Positions 25,611-33,911 of a stretch of DNA of 64,000 nt are shown here, in pieces. The stretch is taken from NCBI RefSeq assembly GCF_009498455.1, contig NZ_CP045644.1, positions 2,855,001-2,919,000 of the forward strand, written 5' to 3'. The notes beneath the pieces are model-generated. The model ran no database searches. It was given only the letters and a program-made list of their open reading frames with translations, and was not told the DNA's origin. The first letter of the stretch is position 1, and every line of letters starts with the position of its first letter. This stretch comes from Variovorax paradoxus (lineage in GTDB: Bacteria; Pseudomonadota; Gammaproteobacteria; Burkholderiales; Burkholderiaceae_C). The position numbers and the translations under genes are program-made.

Positions 25611-26624
25611 TCAGCGCACTTCCTTCAGGTACTGGTCGGAGAAGGCGCGCTGCGCTTCGGCCATGCGGGCGTAGTCGACGGTTTTTGCACGCGCGTAGTC
25701 GCTCGCGGGCAGGAACTGCGCTTCGATCTCCTTGGGCATGGCGCTCGCGCGCACCGGGCGCAGGTAGGCCTTGGCCCAGATCGCCTGGCCTTCGTCGGAC
25801 AGCGTGAAGTCGAGCACCTTCTTCGCGTCGGCTGCGTGCGGCGCCTTGGCGACCAAGCTCATCACGTAGGGCACGGCCAGCGTGCCTTCGCTGGGAATGA
25901 CGAAGGCGACGTTGGCCTTGTCCTTGTACTTGGCGCGGTAGGCGTTGAAGTCGTAGTCGAGCAGGATCGCGATCTCGCCCGACAGCACGCGCGCATACGA
26001 GGTCTGCTTGGGCACGATGGGCTCGTTCTTCTGCAGCGCCTTGAAGTAGTCGATGCCCGGCTTGAAGTTGTCGAGCGTGCCGCCGCGCGCCTGGTTCACG
26101 GCCACGGCGCCCACGTAGCCCACGAAGGCCGAGGCGGGGTCGAGATAACCGATGAGGCCCTTGTATTCGGGCTTGAGCAGGTCGGCCCACGACTTGGGCA
26201 CCGGCTTGCCCTTGAGCGCGTCGACGTTGACCATGAAGCCGAGCGTGCCCGAGTGGATGGTGAACCAGTGGCCGGCCGGGTCCTTCAGGCCGTCGGGGAT
26301 GTCTTTCCACGCGGCCGGCTTGTAGGGCTCGATCACGCCGTCTTTCGCGGCCTGCACCGCGAAGGTCACGCCGAGGTAGGTCACGTCGGCCACGGGGCTG
26401 GCCTTTTCGGCGACCAGCTGCGCGAGCGACTGGCCCGAGTTCTTGTTGTCGGCCGGCACGGTGATGCCGGTCCTGGCCTTGATGGCCTTGAGCTGGGTGC
26501 CCCAGTCGGCCCATTCGGTCGGGCAGTTGTAGCAAATGGCGGTCTGGGCCATGGCGCCGCCGGCGGCGACGAGGGCGGCGGCCAGCACGCCGAGGCGGGC
26601 GAGTCGGTGAAAGCGTAGGGACAT
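25611..26624 (-). CDS. ABC transporter periplasmic substrate-binding protein
   Basis: 337 residues with a cleavable signal peptide (cut probable after GGAMAQ, about residue 27). The mature part is of the Fe3+/spermidine/putrescine/phosphonate-type fold: SGTLGFMVNVDAL, PKSWADLLKPEYKG, SGEIAILLDYDFNAYR. The mature N-terminus starts with an unusual Cys pair (ICYNCPTEW) that could form a disulfide. AGGAG precedes the ATG. It is the second gene after the LacI regulator. The ligand is not determinable; the downstream phosphodiesterase suggests an organophosphate diester. Confidence 0.92.
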   Translation of the reverse strand: MSLRFHRLARLGVLAAALVAAGGAMAQTAICYNCPTEWADWGTQLKAIKARTGITVPADNKNSGQSLAQLVAEKASPVADVTYLGVTFAVQAAKDGVIEPYKPAAWKDIPDGLKDPAGHWFTIHSGTLGFMVNVDALKGKPVPKSWADLLKPEYKGLIGYLDPASAFVGYVGAVAVNQARGGTLDNFKPGIDYFKALQKNEPIVPKQTSYARVLSGEIAILLDYDFNAYRAKYKDKANVAFVIPSEGTLAVPYVMSLVAKAPHAADAKKVLDFTLSDEGQAIWAKAYLRPVRASAMPKEIEAQFLPASDYARAKTVDYARMAEAQRAFSDQYLKEVR

Positions 26625-26652
26625 GGAAGAACTCCTGGGAGGGGTGGTGAGA

Positions 26653-27672
26653 TCAGGACACTGCGGCGTCGTTGTCTTCGCGCGCACTTGCGCACGACTC
26701 GCCGTCTCGGAAGGCATGGGGGAGCAGCAGGCTCGCGTCGGCCTGCAGCGCGCGACCACCCGCGATCGCCTGCACCAGCAGTTCGACGCTGTGGCGGCCG
26801 ATGTCGCTGTTGGGCTGCGCGATGGTGGTGAGCGCGGGTGTGAGGTCTTCGCCGAGCGCGATGCCGTCGAAGCCGACCACGCTGAGGTCGTCGGGCACCG
26901 CAAGGCTGCTCAGGTGCGCGGCGCGGATGCTGCGGATGGCGAGCAGGTCGTTCGAGCAGACCAGCGCGGTGGGGCGGCTGCCCGGGCGCAGCGCGGCGCA
27001 CAGCGCATCGACGGCGGTCTCGACGAAGGGCACTTCGATGAGCGGCGGCGCTGTAAGGCCGGCCTCGGCCATGCCGCGCTGGTACCCGCGGTAGCGCTGC
27101 TGCGCACGGTCCGACGCGGCCAGCGTGCCGCTGACCATCGCGATGCGGCGGTGGCCCAGCAGCACGAGGCGCGTGACCGCATCGGCCACCGCGCCTTCGC
27201 TGTCGACCGACACACAGGGGTGGTCGGCGTGCCGGTTGTAGGCCAGCACGTAGGGCACGGCGGCGGCCTGCAGGCGCTGCAGCGCGGCCGACGTGGACGG
27301 GTTCGACACCACGAGGATCAGCCCGTCGACGTTGCCCGCCAGCAGCAACTGCACGGCGCGCTCTTCCTCGTCGAGCCGGTAGCCCGTGGTGACCGGCAGG
27401 ATCGCGTAGCCGCCCGCGACGGCCGCGCGCGCAATGCCCTGCAGGCATTCGGCGAAGGTCGGGTTCAGCAGCGTGGGCAGCACCACGCCGAGCGTGCGGC
27501 TGCGCTGGGTGCGCAAGGTGCGGGCGCTGGCGTTGGGCAGGTAGTTGAGCTCGCGCGCCACGCGTTCCACCAGTTCGCGCGTGGCCGGCGTCACCTTGTC
27601 GGGGAAATTGAAGGCGCGCGAGACCGTGGCCACGGAGACCCCGGCTTGGGCGGCTACAGCTTGGATGCTCAT
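26653..27672 (-). CDS. LacI-family transcriptional regulator
   Basis: A 339-residue repressor. The N-terminal helix-turn-helix reads SIQAVAAQAGVSVATVSRAF, with the hinge region NYLPNASARTLRTQRS, then a periplasmic-binding-like effector domain (about 60-330) with GLILVVSNPS and DDLSVVGFDG. The start at 27672 gives the canonical LacI N-terminus. It is followed 28 bases later by the binding protein of the ABC system and is preceded by a perfect LacI-type palindrome at 27697, so it probably represses itself and the whole operon. The inducer is probably the transported compound or a breakdown product. Confidence 0.94.
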   Translation of the reverse strand: MSIQAVAAQAGVSVATVSRAFNFPDKVTPATRELVERVARELNYLPNASARTLRTQRSRTLGVVLPTLLNPTFAECLQGIARAAVAGGYAILPVTTGYRLDEEERAVQLLLAGNVDGLILVVSNPSTSAALQRLQAAAVPYVLAYNRHADHPCVSVDSEGAVADAVTRLVLLGHRRIAMVSGTLAASDRAQQRYRGYQRGMAEAGLTAPPLIEVPFVETAVDALCAALRPGSRPTALVCSNDLLAIRSIRAAHLSSLAVPDDLSVVGFDGIALGEDLTPALTTIAQPNSDIGRHSVELLVQAIAGGRALQADASLLLPHAFRDGESCASAREDNDAAVS

Positions 27673-27696
27673 CGTGCGGGGTCCGTGGCGTGGTTC

Positions 27697-27712
27697 ATGT
27701 AATCGATTACAT
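27697..27712. promoter_or_regulatory. LacI-type operator palindrome
   Basis: ATGTAATCGATTACAT is a perfect 16-base palindrome with the central CG typical of LacI-family operators. It lies 24 bases upstream of the LacI start codon, suiting autorepression of the lacI-ABC-phosphodiesterase operon. Confidence 0.88.
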
Positions 27713-27800
27713 TGGACCGGCGCAGTATGACTTCGCGATGACAGGGTGGGGAAGTGGGGAGAACCCCGGGGCCGCTGGTGCAATGCGCGGCCCAAAGAGA

Positions 27801-27820
27801 AAGGGGCCCGAAGGCCCCTT
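27801..27820 (-). terminator. Terminator after the ribF/ileS/lspA group
   Basis: Eight-base arms AAGGGGCC/GGCCCCTT around a CGAA loop, just downstream of the lspA stop on the minus strand and followed there by a pyrimidine-rich stretch. Confidence 0.65.
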
Positions 27821-27831
27821 GAGAAACTGAC

Positions 27832-28347
27832 TTACTTGCCGCGTCGGACTCGCCGGATCTCGTCGACGATCAGGCAGATCGCCCCGAGCGTGATGGCGCT
27901 GTCCGCCGCGTTGAACGCAGGGAAGTACCAGTTGCCCCAGTGGAAGCTCAGGAAGTCGACGACGTAGCCGTGCATCATGCGGTCGACCACGTTGCCGATG
28001 GCGCCGCCCAGGATGCAGGCCATCGCGAACGAGAAGAGCTTCTGGCCTGCGTGCGACCTCAGCATCCAGACGATGAAGATCGCCGCCGCCACGCCGATGA
28101 CCGTGAAGAACCAGCGCTGCCAGCCCGAGTGGTCGGCCAGGAACGAGAACGCGGCGCCCGTGTTGTGCGCGCGCACGACGTTGAAGAAGCTCGTCACGTA
28201 GGTCGCGTCGCCGAGCTTGTAATAGCCCAGGATCAGCGTCTTCGTGAACTGGTCGATGATCACGATGATCGTCGCCAGCCCGAGCCAGGGCCAGATGCTG
28301 GCGCCGCGCGAACGCGAGGCCGACGAGGCGGAGCGTGCGGTCGCCAT
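27832..28347 (-). CDS. lspA: Lipoprotein signal peptidase (signal peptidase II)
   Basis: 171 residues, four membrane helices. The catalytic aspartates are D122 in [10 protein letters not shown] and D149 in FNAADSAI, with the conserved [17 protein letters not shown] region before. It removes signal peptides from diacylated prolipoproteins in the inner membrane. The ATG overlaps the ileS stop by one base, as commonly found in ileS-lspA operons. The N-terminus is slightly extended and serine-rich. Confidence 0.97.
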   Translation of the reverse strand: MATARSASSASRSRGASIWPWLGLATIIVIIDQFTKTLILGYYKLGDATYVTSFFNVVRAHNTGAAFSFLADHSGWQRWFFTVIGVAAAIFIVWMLRSHAGQKLFSFAMACILGGAIGNVVDRMMHGYVVDFLSFHWGNWYFPAFNAADSAITLGAICLIVDEIRRVRRGK

Positions 28348-31196
28348 CAGGCCACGCTGCGCGATTCGCCCGCGCCGAACAGGTTGCTCGTGCAGCGGCC
28401 GCAGATCGTCGGGTGCGCCGGGTCGTGGCCCACGTCCTCGCGGTAGTGCCAGCAGCGTTCGCACTTCTGCGCGGTGCTCGGCGTGACCACGGTCGACAGG
28501 CTGTCGCCCGCTGCCAGCGCCACGGCCGAGGCGATGAACACGAACTTCAGGTCGTCGCCCAGCGAGCCCAGCAGCGCGAGGTCGTCGGCCGGTGCGTTCA
28601 GCTGCAGGGTGGCCTGCAGCGACGAACCGACCTTGCCTTCGGCGCGCACCGCCTCGATGTCCTTGTTGACGCCGTCGCGGATCTCGCGGATGCGGCTCCA
28701 CTTGGCGAGCAGCGCTTCGTCGGGTGCGGCGAACTGGCTGTAGGTCTGCGTGAAGATCGACTCGCCTGCCTTGCCGGTGCCCACGATCTTCCAGGCCTCT
28801 TCGGCCGTGAAGCTCAGGAACGGCGCCATCCAGCGCAGCATCGCCTGCGAGATGTGCCACAGGGCCGTTTGCGCACTGCGGCGCGCGAGCGAGCCCGGGG
28901 CCGTCGTGTAGAGGCGGTCTTTCAGGATGTCGAGGTAGAAGCCGCCCAGGTCTTCCGAGCAGTAGATCTGCAGCTTGGCCACCACCGGATGGAACTCGTA
29001 CACCTGGTAGTGCGCAAGGATCTCGGCCTGGAACTGCGCCGCGCGCGACATGGCGTAGCGGTCGATCTCGAACAGCTGGTCGAGCGGCACCGCGTCTTTC
29101 GCGATGTCGAAGTCGCTGGTGTTAGCGAGCAGGAAGCGCAGCGTGTTGCGGATGCGGCGGTAGGCATCGACGACGCGCGCGAGGATCTTGTCGTCGCCCG
29201 CGATGTCGCCCGAGTAATCACTCGCAGCCACCCACAGGCGGATGATTTCCGAGCCCAGCTTGTTGCTGATTTCCTGCGGGTCGATGCCGTTCTTGAGCGA
29301 CTTGCTCATCTTGATGCCCTTGGCATCCACCGTGAAGCCGTGCGTGAGCAGGCCCTTGTACGGTGCGCGGTCTTCCAGCATGCAGGCGATCAGCAGCGAC
29401 GAGTGGAACCACCCGCGGTGCTGGTCATGGCCTTCGAGGTACAGGTCGGCTTCGGGGCCGGTCTCGTGGTGCACGTTGGGGTGGGTGCCGCGCAGCACGT
29501 GCGAGAAGGTCGAGCCCGAGTCGAACCACACCTCGAGGATGTCGGTGCTCTTGGTGTAGCTCGGTGCGTCTTCGGCGCCCAGGATGTCTTCGACGGTGAC
29601 GCGGCTCCAGGCCTCGATGCCGCCCTTCTCGACGATGTCGGCGGCCTGGTCGAGGATTTCCATGGTGCGCGGGTGCAGCTCGCCTGAATCCTTGTGCAGG
29701 AAGAACGGGATCGGCACGCCCCAGCTGCGCTGGCGGCTGATGCACCAGTCGGGCCGGCCGGCGATCATGTCGTGCAGGCGCGCCTTGCCGTTCTCGGGGT
29801 AGAAGCTGGTCTGCTCGATGGCGTCGAGCGCGGTCTGGCGCAGCGTCTTGGGCGCCTTGTCCTTGGTGAACACGCCTTCGCCTTCGTCCATGCGCACGAA
29901 CCACTGCGCGGCCGCGCGGTAGATCACCGGCGTCTTGTGGCGCCAGCAGTGCGGGTAGCTGTGGGTGATGGTCTCGGTGGTCAGCAGGCGGTTGGCATCG
30001 CGCAGCGCGGCGATGATCACCGGCACGGCCTTCCAGATGTTCTGGCCGCCGAACAGCGGGAAGTCGGGCGCGTAGCTGCCGTTGCCCTGCACCGGGTTCA
30101 GGATGTCGTCGTACGCCACGCCATGGGCGATGCAGGAGTTGAAGTCGTCCACGCCGTAGGCAGGCGACGAGTGCACGAGGCCGGTGCCGTCGGTGGCCGT
30201 GGCGTAGTCGGCCAGGTACACGGGCGACAGGCGCTGGTAGCCCGCATCCACGTCGTACAGCGGGTGCTCGAACTCCAGGCCGCCGAGCTTCTCGCCCTTG
30301 ACCGTGGCCAGCACCTTGCCGTCGAGCGCGTAGCGCGTCATGCACATCTCGACCAGCGAGTTGGCCAGGATCAGCAGGCCGCGCTCGGTGTCGACCAGCG
30401 AGTACTCGAGCTCGGGGTTGAGGTTGATCGCCTGGTTGGCCGGGATGGTCCACGCGGTGGTGGTCCAGATCACGGCAAAGATGTCGCCGAGGATCGTGTG
30501 GTCGGTGCCGAAGGCCTTGAGCACCTTCTCGCGCTCGTGCGCCTTGAAGGCCACGTCGAGGGTCTGGCTCTTCTTGTCGGCGTATTCGATCTCGAACTCG
30601 GCCAGCGAGGAGCCGCAGTCGAAGCACCAGTACACGGGCTTGAGGCCCCGGTACACGAAGCCGCGCTCGATCACGCGCTTGAACGCGCGCAGTTCGCCGG
30701 CTTCATTGGCGAAGTCCATTGTCTTGTAGGGATGGTCCCATTCGCCCAGCACGCCCAGGCGCTGGAAGTCGACCATCTGCTGGGCGATCTGCTCGGTGGC
30801 GTAGGCGCGGCTCTTGGCCTGCATCTCGTCGCGGCTCAGGTTGCGGCCGAACTGCTTCTCGATGGCGTTCTCGATCGGCAGGCCGTGGCAGTCCCAGCCG
30901 GGCACGTACAGCGCATCGAAGCCTTCGAGCTGGCGCGCCTTGGTGATCATGTCCTTGAGGATCTTGTTCACCGCGTGACCCATGTGGATCTGGCCGTTGG
31001 CGTACGGCGGGCCGTCGTGCAGGATGAACTTCGGCGCGCCGTGGCGGGCGTCGCGCAGGCGGTGGTAGCGGCCTTCGTCGTTCCATTCTTTCACCCAGCC
31101 CGGTTCGCGCTTGGGCAGGTCGCCGCGCATCGGGAAGGGGGTGTCGGGCAGGTTCAGCGTGGAACGGTAATCTTTGGGGGAAGCAGCGTCAGACAT
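28347..31196 (-). CDS. ileS: Isoleucyl-tRNA synthetase
   Basis: 949 residues, the normal size for a bacterial type IleRS. The class-I signature is [13 protein letters not shown] (HIGH variant), the second is [12 protein letters not shown], with CP1 editing domain between. The C-terminal zinc finger [13 protein letters not shown]...CGRC is present. It charges tRNA-Ile with isoleucine and edits valine. It lies between ribF and lspA in the classic ribF-ileS-lspA order, with a 125-base gap holding a palindromic repeat before it. Confidence 0.98.
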   Translation of the reverse strand: MSDAASPKDYRSTLNLPDTPFPMRGDLPKREPGWVKEWNDEGRYHRLRDARHGAPKFILHDGPPYANGQIHMGHAVNKILKDMITKARQLEGFDALYVPGWDCHGLPIENAIEKQFGRNLSRDEMQAKSRAYATEQIAQQMVDFQRLGVLGEWDHPYKTMDFANEAGELRAFKRVIERGFVYRGLKPVYWCFDCGSSLAEFEIEYADKKSQTLDVAFKAHEREKVLKAFGTDHTILGDIFAVIWTTTAWTIPANQAINLNPELEYSLVDTERGLLILANSLVEMCMTRYALDGKVLATVKGEKLGGLEFEHPLYDVDAGYQRLSPVYLADYATATDGTGLVHSSPAYGVDDFNSCIAHGVAYDDILNPVQGNGSYAPDFPLFGGQNIWKAVPVIIAALRDANRLLTTETITHSYPHCWRHKTPVIYRAAAQWFVRMDEGEGVFTKDKAPKTLRQTALDAIEQTSFYPENGKARLHDMIAGRPDWCISRQRSWGVPIPFFLHKDSGELHPRTMEILDQAADIVEKGGIEAWSRVTVEDILGAEDAPSYTKSTDILEVWFDSGSTFSHVLRGTHPNVHHETGPEADLYLEGHDQHRGWFHSSLLIACMLEDRAPYKGLLTHGFTVDAKGIKMSKSLKNGIDPQEISNKLGSEIIRLWVAASDYSGDIAGDDKILARVVDAYRRIRNTLRFLLANTSDFDIAKDAVPLDQLFEIDRYAMSRAAQFQAEILAHYQVYEFHPVVAKLQIYCSEDLGGFYLDILKDRLYTTAPGSLARRSAQTALWHISQAMLRWMAPFLSFTAEEAWKIVGTGKAGESIFTQTYSQFAAPDEALLAKWSRIREIRDGVNKDIEAVRAEGKVGSSLQATLQLNAPADDLALLGSLGDDLKFVFIASAVALAAGDSLSTVVTPSTAQKCERCWHYREDVGHDPAHPTICGRCTSNLFGAGESRSVA

Positions 31197-31221
31197 GTTG
31201 GGTGCGGCGAAACAGAGGGGG

Positions 31222-31297
31222 CTTCGACAGGCTCAGCCCGAACTGCATTGAGCGGTCGGTGCGGAAGATATAGCCGTTCGCCCTGAGCTTGTCGAAG
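31222..31297. repeat. Imperfect palindromic repeat unit between ribF and ileS
   Basis: Two 22-base arms (31222-31243 and 31276-31297) are inverted copies with three mismatches around a 32-base loop. The core CTTCGACAGGCTCAGCCCGAAC is, from memory, a dispersed palindromic unit found in many proteobacterial genomes. It interrupts the ribF-ileS interval. Confidence 0.7.
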
Positions 31298-31321
31298 GGC
31301 GGCAGCACGGGGCGTGCAGGG

Positions 31322-32359
31322 CTAAATTCGGTCGCGCGTGGTCTGGCGGTGGGTCTCGGCGTGGGTCGATGCGAAGAACGCGCGTGCGTCGCGGCCATCC
31401 TTCGCGATGCCCGCAGTGAGGGCTTCGAGGCTGGTGTAGCGCAATTCGTCGTGCAGTTTGTGCAGGAGTTCCACGCGCACGATTTTACCGTAGGCCCCTT
31501 CGGCCCCGAGATGCGAGGGCCACTCCAGGCAATGCGTCTCGAGCAGCACGCGTCCCGCGTTGACGTCGTTGGCGTCCAGCGAGGGCCGCACGCCGAGGTT
31601 GGCCACGCCGGGCAGCGGCTGGTCGGCCAGGCCGTGCACCAGCACCGCGAAGATGCCGCTGGCGGCCGGTTTCCAGTGCTTGAAGCGCAGATTGAGGGTG
31701 CGAAAACCGTCGTCCTTGCCTGGCGACGAGGCGCCCAGCGCCCTGCCCAGCTTGCGGCCATGGACCACGTGGCCCGAGATCGTGTACGGGCGACCCAGCA
31801 GGGTGTGGGCGTCGGCCATGCGGCCTTCGGCCAGCGCCTCGCGCACGGCCGAACTGGACACCCGCAGGCCGTGCACCTCGTAGCTGTTCATGCGGGCGAC
31901 GTCGAAACCATGGGTTTCACCGGCGGCATCGAGCATGGCGTAGTCGCCGGCGCGCTTCGCGCCGAAGCGGAAGTCGTCGCCCACCAGCACGTAGCGCGCG
32001 CCCAGGCCGTCGATCAGCACGTTCTGGATGAAGGCCTCGGGCGACTGGGACGCCAGCCGGCCGTCGAAGGGCAACACGATGGTCTGGTCGACGCCGCAGG
32101 ACGCCAGCTCGGTCAGCTTGTCGCGCAGCGTGCCGATGCGGGCCGGGGCCAGGTCGGGTTTCTTGGTGACGGCGGCGAAATAGTCGCGCGGGTGCGGCTC
32201 GAAGGTCAGCACGCAACTGGGCAGCCCGCGATGGCGGGCCTCGGTCTGCAACAACGCCAGCATGGCCTGGTGGCCGCGGTGAACGCCGTCGAAATTGCCG
32301 ATCGTGAGGGCGCAGGCCGGAGCCACGCCCGGGTGTCGGAAGCCGCGGAAAACCTGCAT
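31322..32359 (-). CDS. ribF: Bifunctional riboflavin kinase / FAD synthetase
   Basis: 345 residues. The N-terminal adenylyltransferase domain has GNFDGVHRGH (21-30) and a C-terminal part of the flavokinase type with TISGHVVHGRKLGRALG and the ISV/PNLGVRPSL motif. It phosphorylates riboflavin to FMN and adenylates it to FAD. Divergent from the HNH nuclease. It is followed on the same strand by ileS, the classic order. Confidence 0.97.
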   Translation of the reverse strand: MQVFRGFRHPGVAPACALTIGNFDGVHRGHQAMLALLQTEARHRGLPSCVLTFEPHPRDYFAAVTKKPDLAPARIGTLRDKLTELASCGVDQTIVLPFDGRLASQSPEAFIQNVLIDGLGARYVLVGDDFRFGAKRAGDYAMLDAAGETHGFDVARMNSYEVHGLRVSSSAVREALAEGRMADAHTLLGRPYTISGHVVHGRKLGRALGASSPGKDDGFRTLNLRFKHWKPAASGIFAVLVHGLADQPLPGVANLGVRPSLDANDVNAGRVLLETHCLEWPSHLGAEGAYGKIVRVELLHKLHDELRYTSLEALTAGIAKDGRDARAFFASTHAETHRQTTRDRI

Positions 32360-32418
32360 GGGAGAGTATCTTTTTGATAGCGCCTGACGCCCGTCGAATG
32401 GGCAAATCAGGCCGATTT

Positions 32419-32442
32419 GTCACAAAGCCGGTATATTGTGAC
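32419..32442. promoter_or_regulatory. Inverted repeat in the ribF/HNH divergent region
   Basis: Seven-base arms GTCACAA (32419-32425) and TTGTGAC (32436-32442) around ten bases that include a TATATT -10-like stretch. It may be an operator or promoter element; the binding protein is unknown. Confidence 0.4.
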
Positions 32443-32524
32443 GCAGTGCGTGGGTTGGCGTGAGTCACCGATGCACCCCGAGTCTCTGGTCTCTGCGTGG
32501 TTTTCTCGTTTCGAGGAGGCGTGT

Positions 32525-33085
32525 GTGAAGGTCTTGAAGCTGTCGGCCCAAGGGCTGCCCCAGTCATGGATATCGCTGGAACAGGCGGTGATCCACTACG
32601 CAGCGGACGAAGTCCGCTGGGAAGTGGGCGCGCAGGTGGCCGTGTTCCGTGGCGGCCACAACGCGATCACGGGCGAGCAGTCGCAGATTGCGATCAACAG
32701 CATCATCGGCACCAAGGGCGTGCCGCGCATCAACCCCTTCGCGCAGCGTCCGGGCCTCACCAACAGCAAGCTGTTCTCGCGCGACCGCAACATCTGCGCC
32801 TACTGCGGCGGCCACTTCCACGAAGACGAACTCACGCGCGAGCACATCATTCCGTTCGCGCAGCGCGGCATCGACACCTGGATGAACGTGGTCACGGCCT
32901 GCAAGCCCTGCAACCACCGCAAGAGCAGCCGCACGCCCGAGCAGGCGAACATGCCGCTGCTGTATGCGCCTTATGTGCCGAGCCTGTGGGAAGACTTCAT
33001 CCTGCGCAACCGCCGCATCCTGGCGGACCAGATGGAATTCTTGATGGCGCACCTGCCGCAGTCGTCCCGGTTGCACGACATCTGA
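32525..33085 (+). CDS. HNH endonuclease-family protein
   Basis: 186 residues from a GTG start at 32525, chosen because GGAGG lies just upstream and the product opens with the conserved MKVLKLSAQGLPQSWISLEQA. The ATG at 32471 would add 18 residues. The C-terminal half is a zinc-supported HNH nuclease: C91-AY-C94, REH107, N121 and C126-KP-C129-NHRKSS. The N-terminal half is a conserved domain with no named role. It stands alone, with no methylase or phage gene, suggesting a chromosomal housekeeping or repair role rather than restriction. Confidence 0.85.
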   Translation: MKVLKLSAQGLPQSWISLEQAVIHYAADEVRWEVGAQVAVFRGGHNAITGEQSQIAINSIIGTKGVPRINPFAQRPGLTNSKLFSRDRNICAYCGGHFHEDELTREHIIPFAQRGIDTWMNVVTACKPCNHRKSSRTPEQANMPLLYAPYVPSLWEDFILRNRRILADQMEFLMAHLPQSSRLHDI

Positions 33086-33090
33086 AAACG

Positions 33091-33115
33091 AAAAAGAGGC
33101 CCTCGGCCTCTTTTT
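33091..33115. terminator. Bidirectional intrinsic terminator
   Basis: Eleven-base arms (33091-33101 and 33105-33115) with a three-base loop, A-run on one side and T-run on the other, between the convergent HNH gene and enoyl-CoA hydratase gene. It can serve both strands. Confidence 0.9.
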
Positions 33116-33119
33116 CATT

Positions 33120-33905
33120 TCAGCCCTTCCAGGCCGGTGGCCGTTTCTCGATGAACGCCTGCACGCCTTCCAGCGCGCTCTCGTCCATCATGTTGCAGGC
33201 CATGGTCTGGCTGGCGTCGGCCAGCGCGGCTTCGATGCCGGTTTCGAGCTGGCGGTAGAACAGTGCCTTGCCCAGCGCGAGTGCCGTGCGGGGCTTGGCG
33301 ACGATGCTGGCGACCAGCGCCTCGACCGCGGCGTCGAGCCCTTCGGGCGGCGCGACCCGGTTGACCAGGCCTTTCTCGCGCGCTTCCTCGGCGCCGATGA
33401 ATTCGCCCGTCACCAGCATCTCGAAGGCTTCCTTGCGCCCGAGGTTGCGCGACAGTGTGACGCCGGGCGTGGCGCAGAACAGCCCCACGTTGACGCCGCT
33501 GACGGCAAAGCGGGCGTCGCTGGCGGCCACGGCCAGGTCGCACACTGCGACCAGCTGGCAGCCCGCCGCGGTCGCAATGCCGTGCACGCGCGCGATCACC
33601 GGCACGGGCAGCCGCTGGATCGACAGCATCATCGCGCCGCACCGGTCGAACAGCTGCTGGTAGTAGCCGAGCGACGGTTCGGCGCGCATTTCCTTCAGGT
33701 CGTGGCCCGCGCAGAAGGCCTTGCCTGCTGCAGCGATGACGACGGCGCGCACGGTCTCATCGGCGGCGATGGCGCCGAGCGCCTCTTCGAGCGCGCCCAG
33801 CATGCCTTCGGAAAGCGCGTTGAAGGCGGCGGGGCGGTTCAGCGTCAGCGTGACCACGCCGCGTGCGTCGCGCGCCGTCACAACAAAGGGGGACGTGTCG
33901 TTCAT
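33120..33905 (-). CDS. Enoyl-CoA hydratase/isomerase family protein
   Basis: 261 residues with the crotonase fold: N-terminal LNRPAAFNALSEGM, the oxyanion-hole AGKAFCAGHDLKEM, and GIATAAGCQLVAVCDLAVA containing the second oxyanion glycine. It hydrates or isomerises enoyl-CoA esters. The catalytic Glu pair of true hydratases is not obvious at the expected sites (GVNVGLFCATPG), so a different crotonase activity is possible. Starts seven bases after the lipoprotein hydrolase ends, so they may share a transcript. Confidence 0.9.
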   Translation of the reverse strand: MNDTSPFVVTARDARGVVTLTLNRPAAFNALSEGMLGALEEALGAIAADETVRAVVIAAAGKAFCAGHDLKEMRAEPSLGYYQQLFDRCGAMMLSIQRLPVPVIARVHGIATAAGCQLVAVCDLAVAASDARFAVSGVNVGLFCATPGVTLSRNLGRKEAFEMLVTGEFIGAEEAREKGLVNRVAPPEGLDAAVEALVASIVAKPRTALALGKALFYRQLETGIEAALADASQTMACNMMDESALEGVQAFIEKRPPAWKG

Positions 33906-33911
33906 GGCCGT

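Noticed and set aside
32419..32442. CRP binding site between ribF and the HNH gene
   Set aside because: The repeat is TCACA...TGTGA, everted relative to the CRP consensus TGTGA-N6-TCACA, with ten bases between; kept only as an unassigned inverted repeat.
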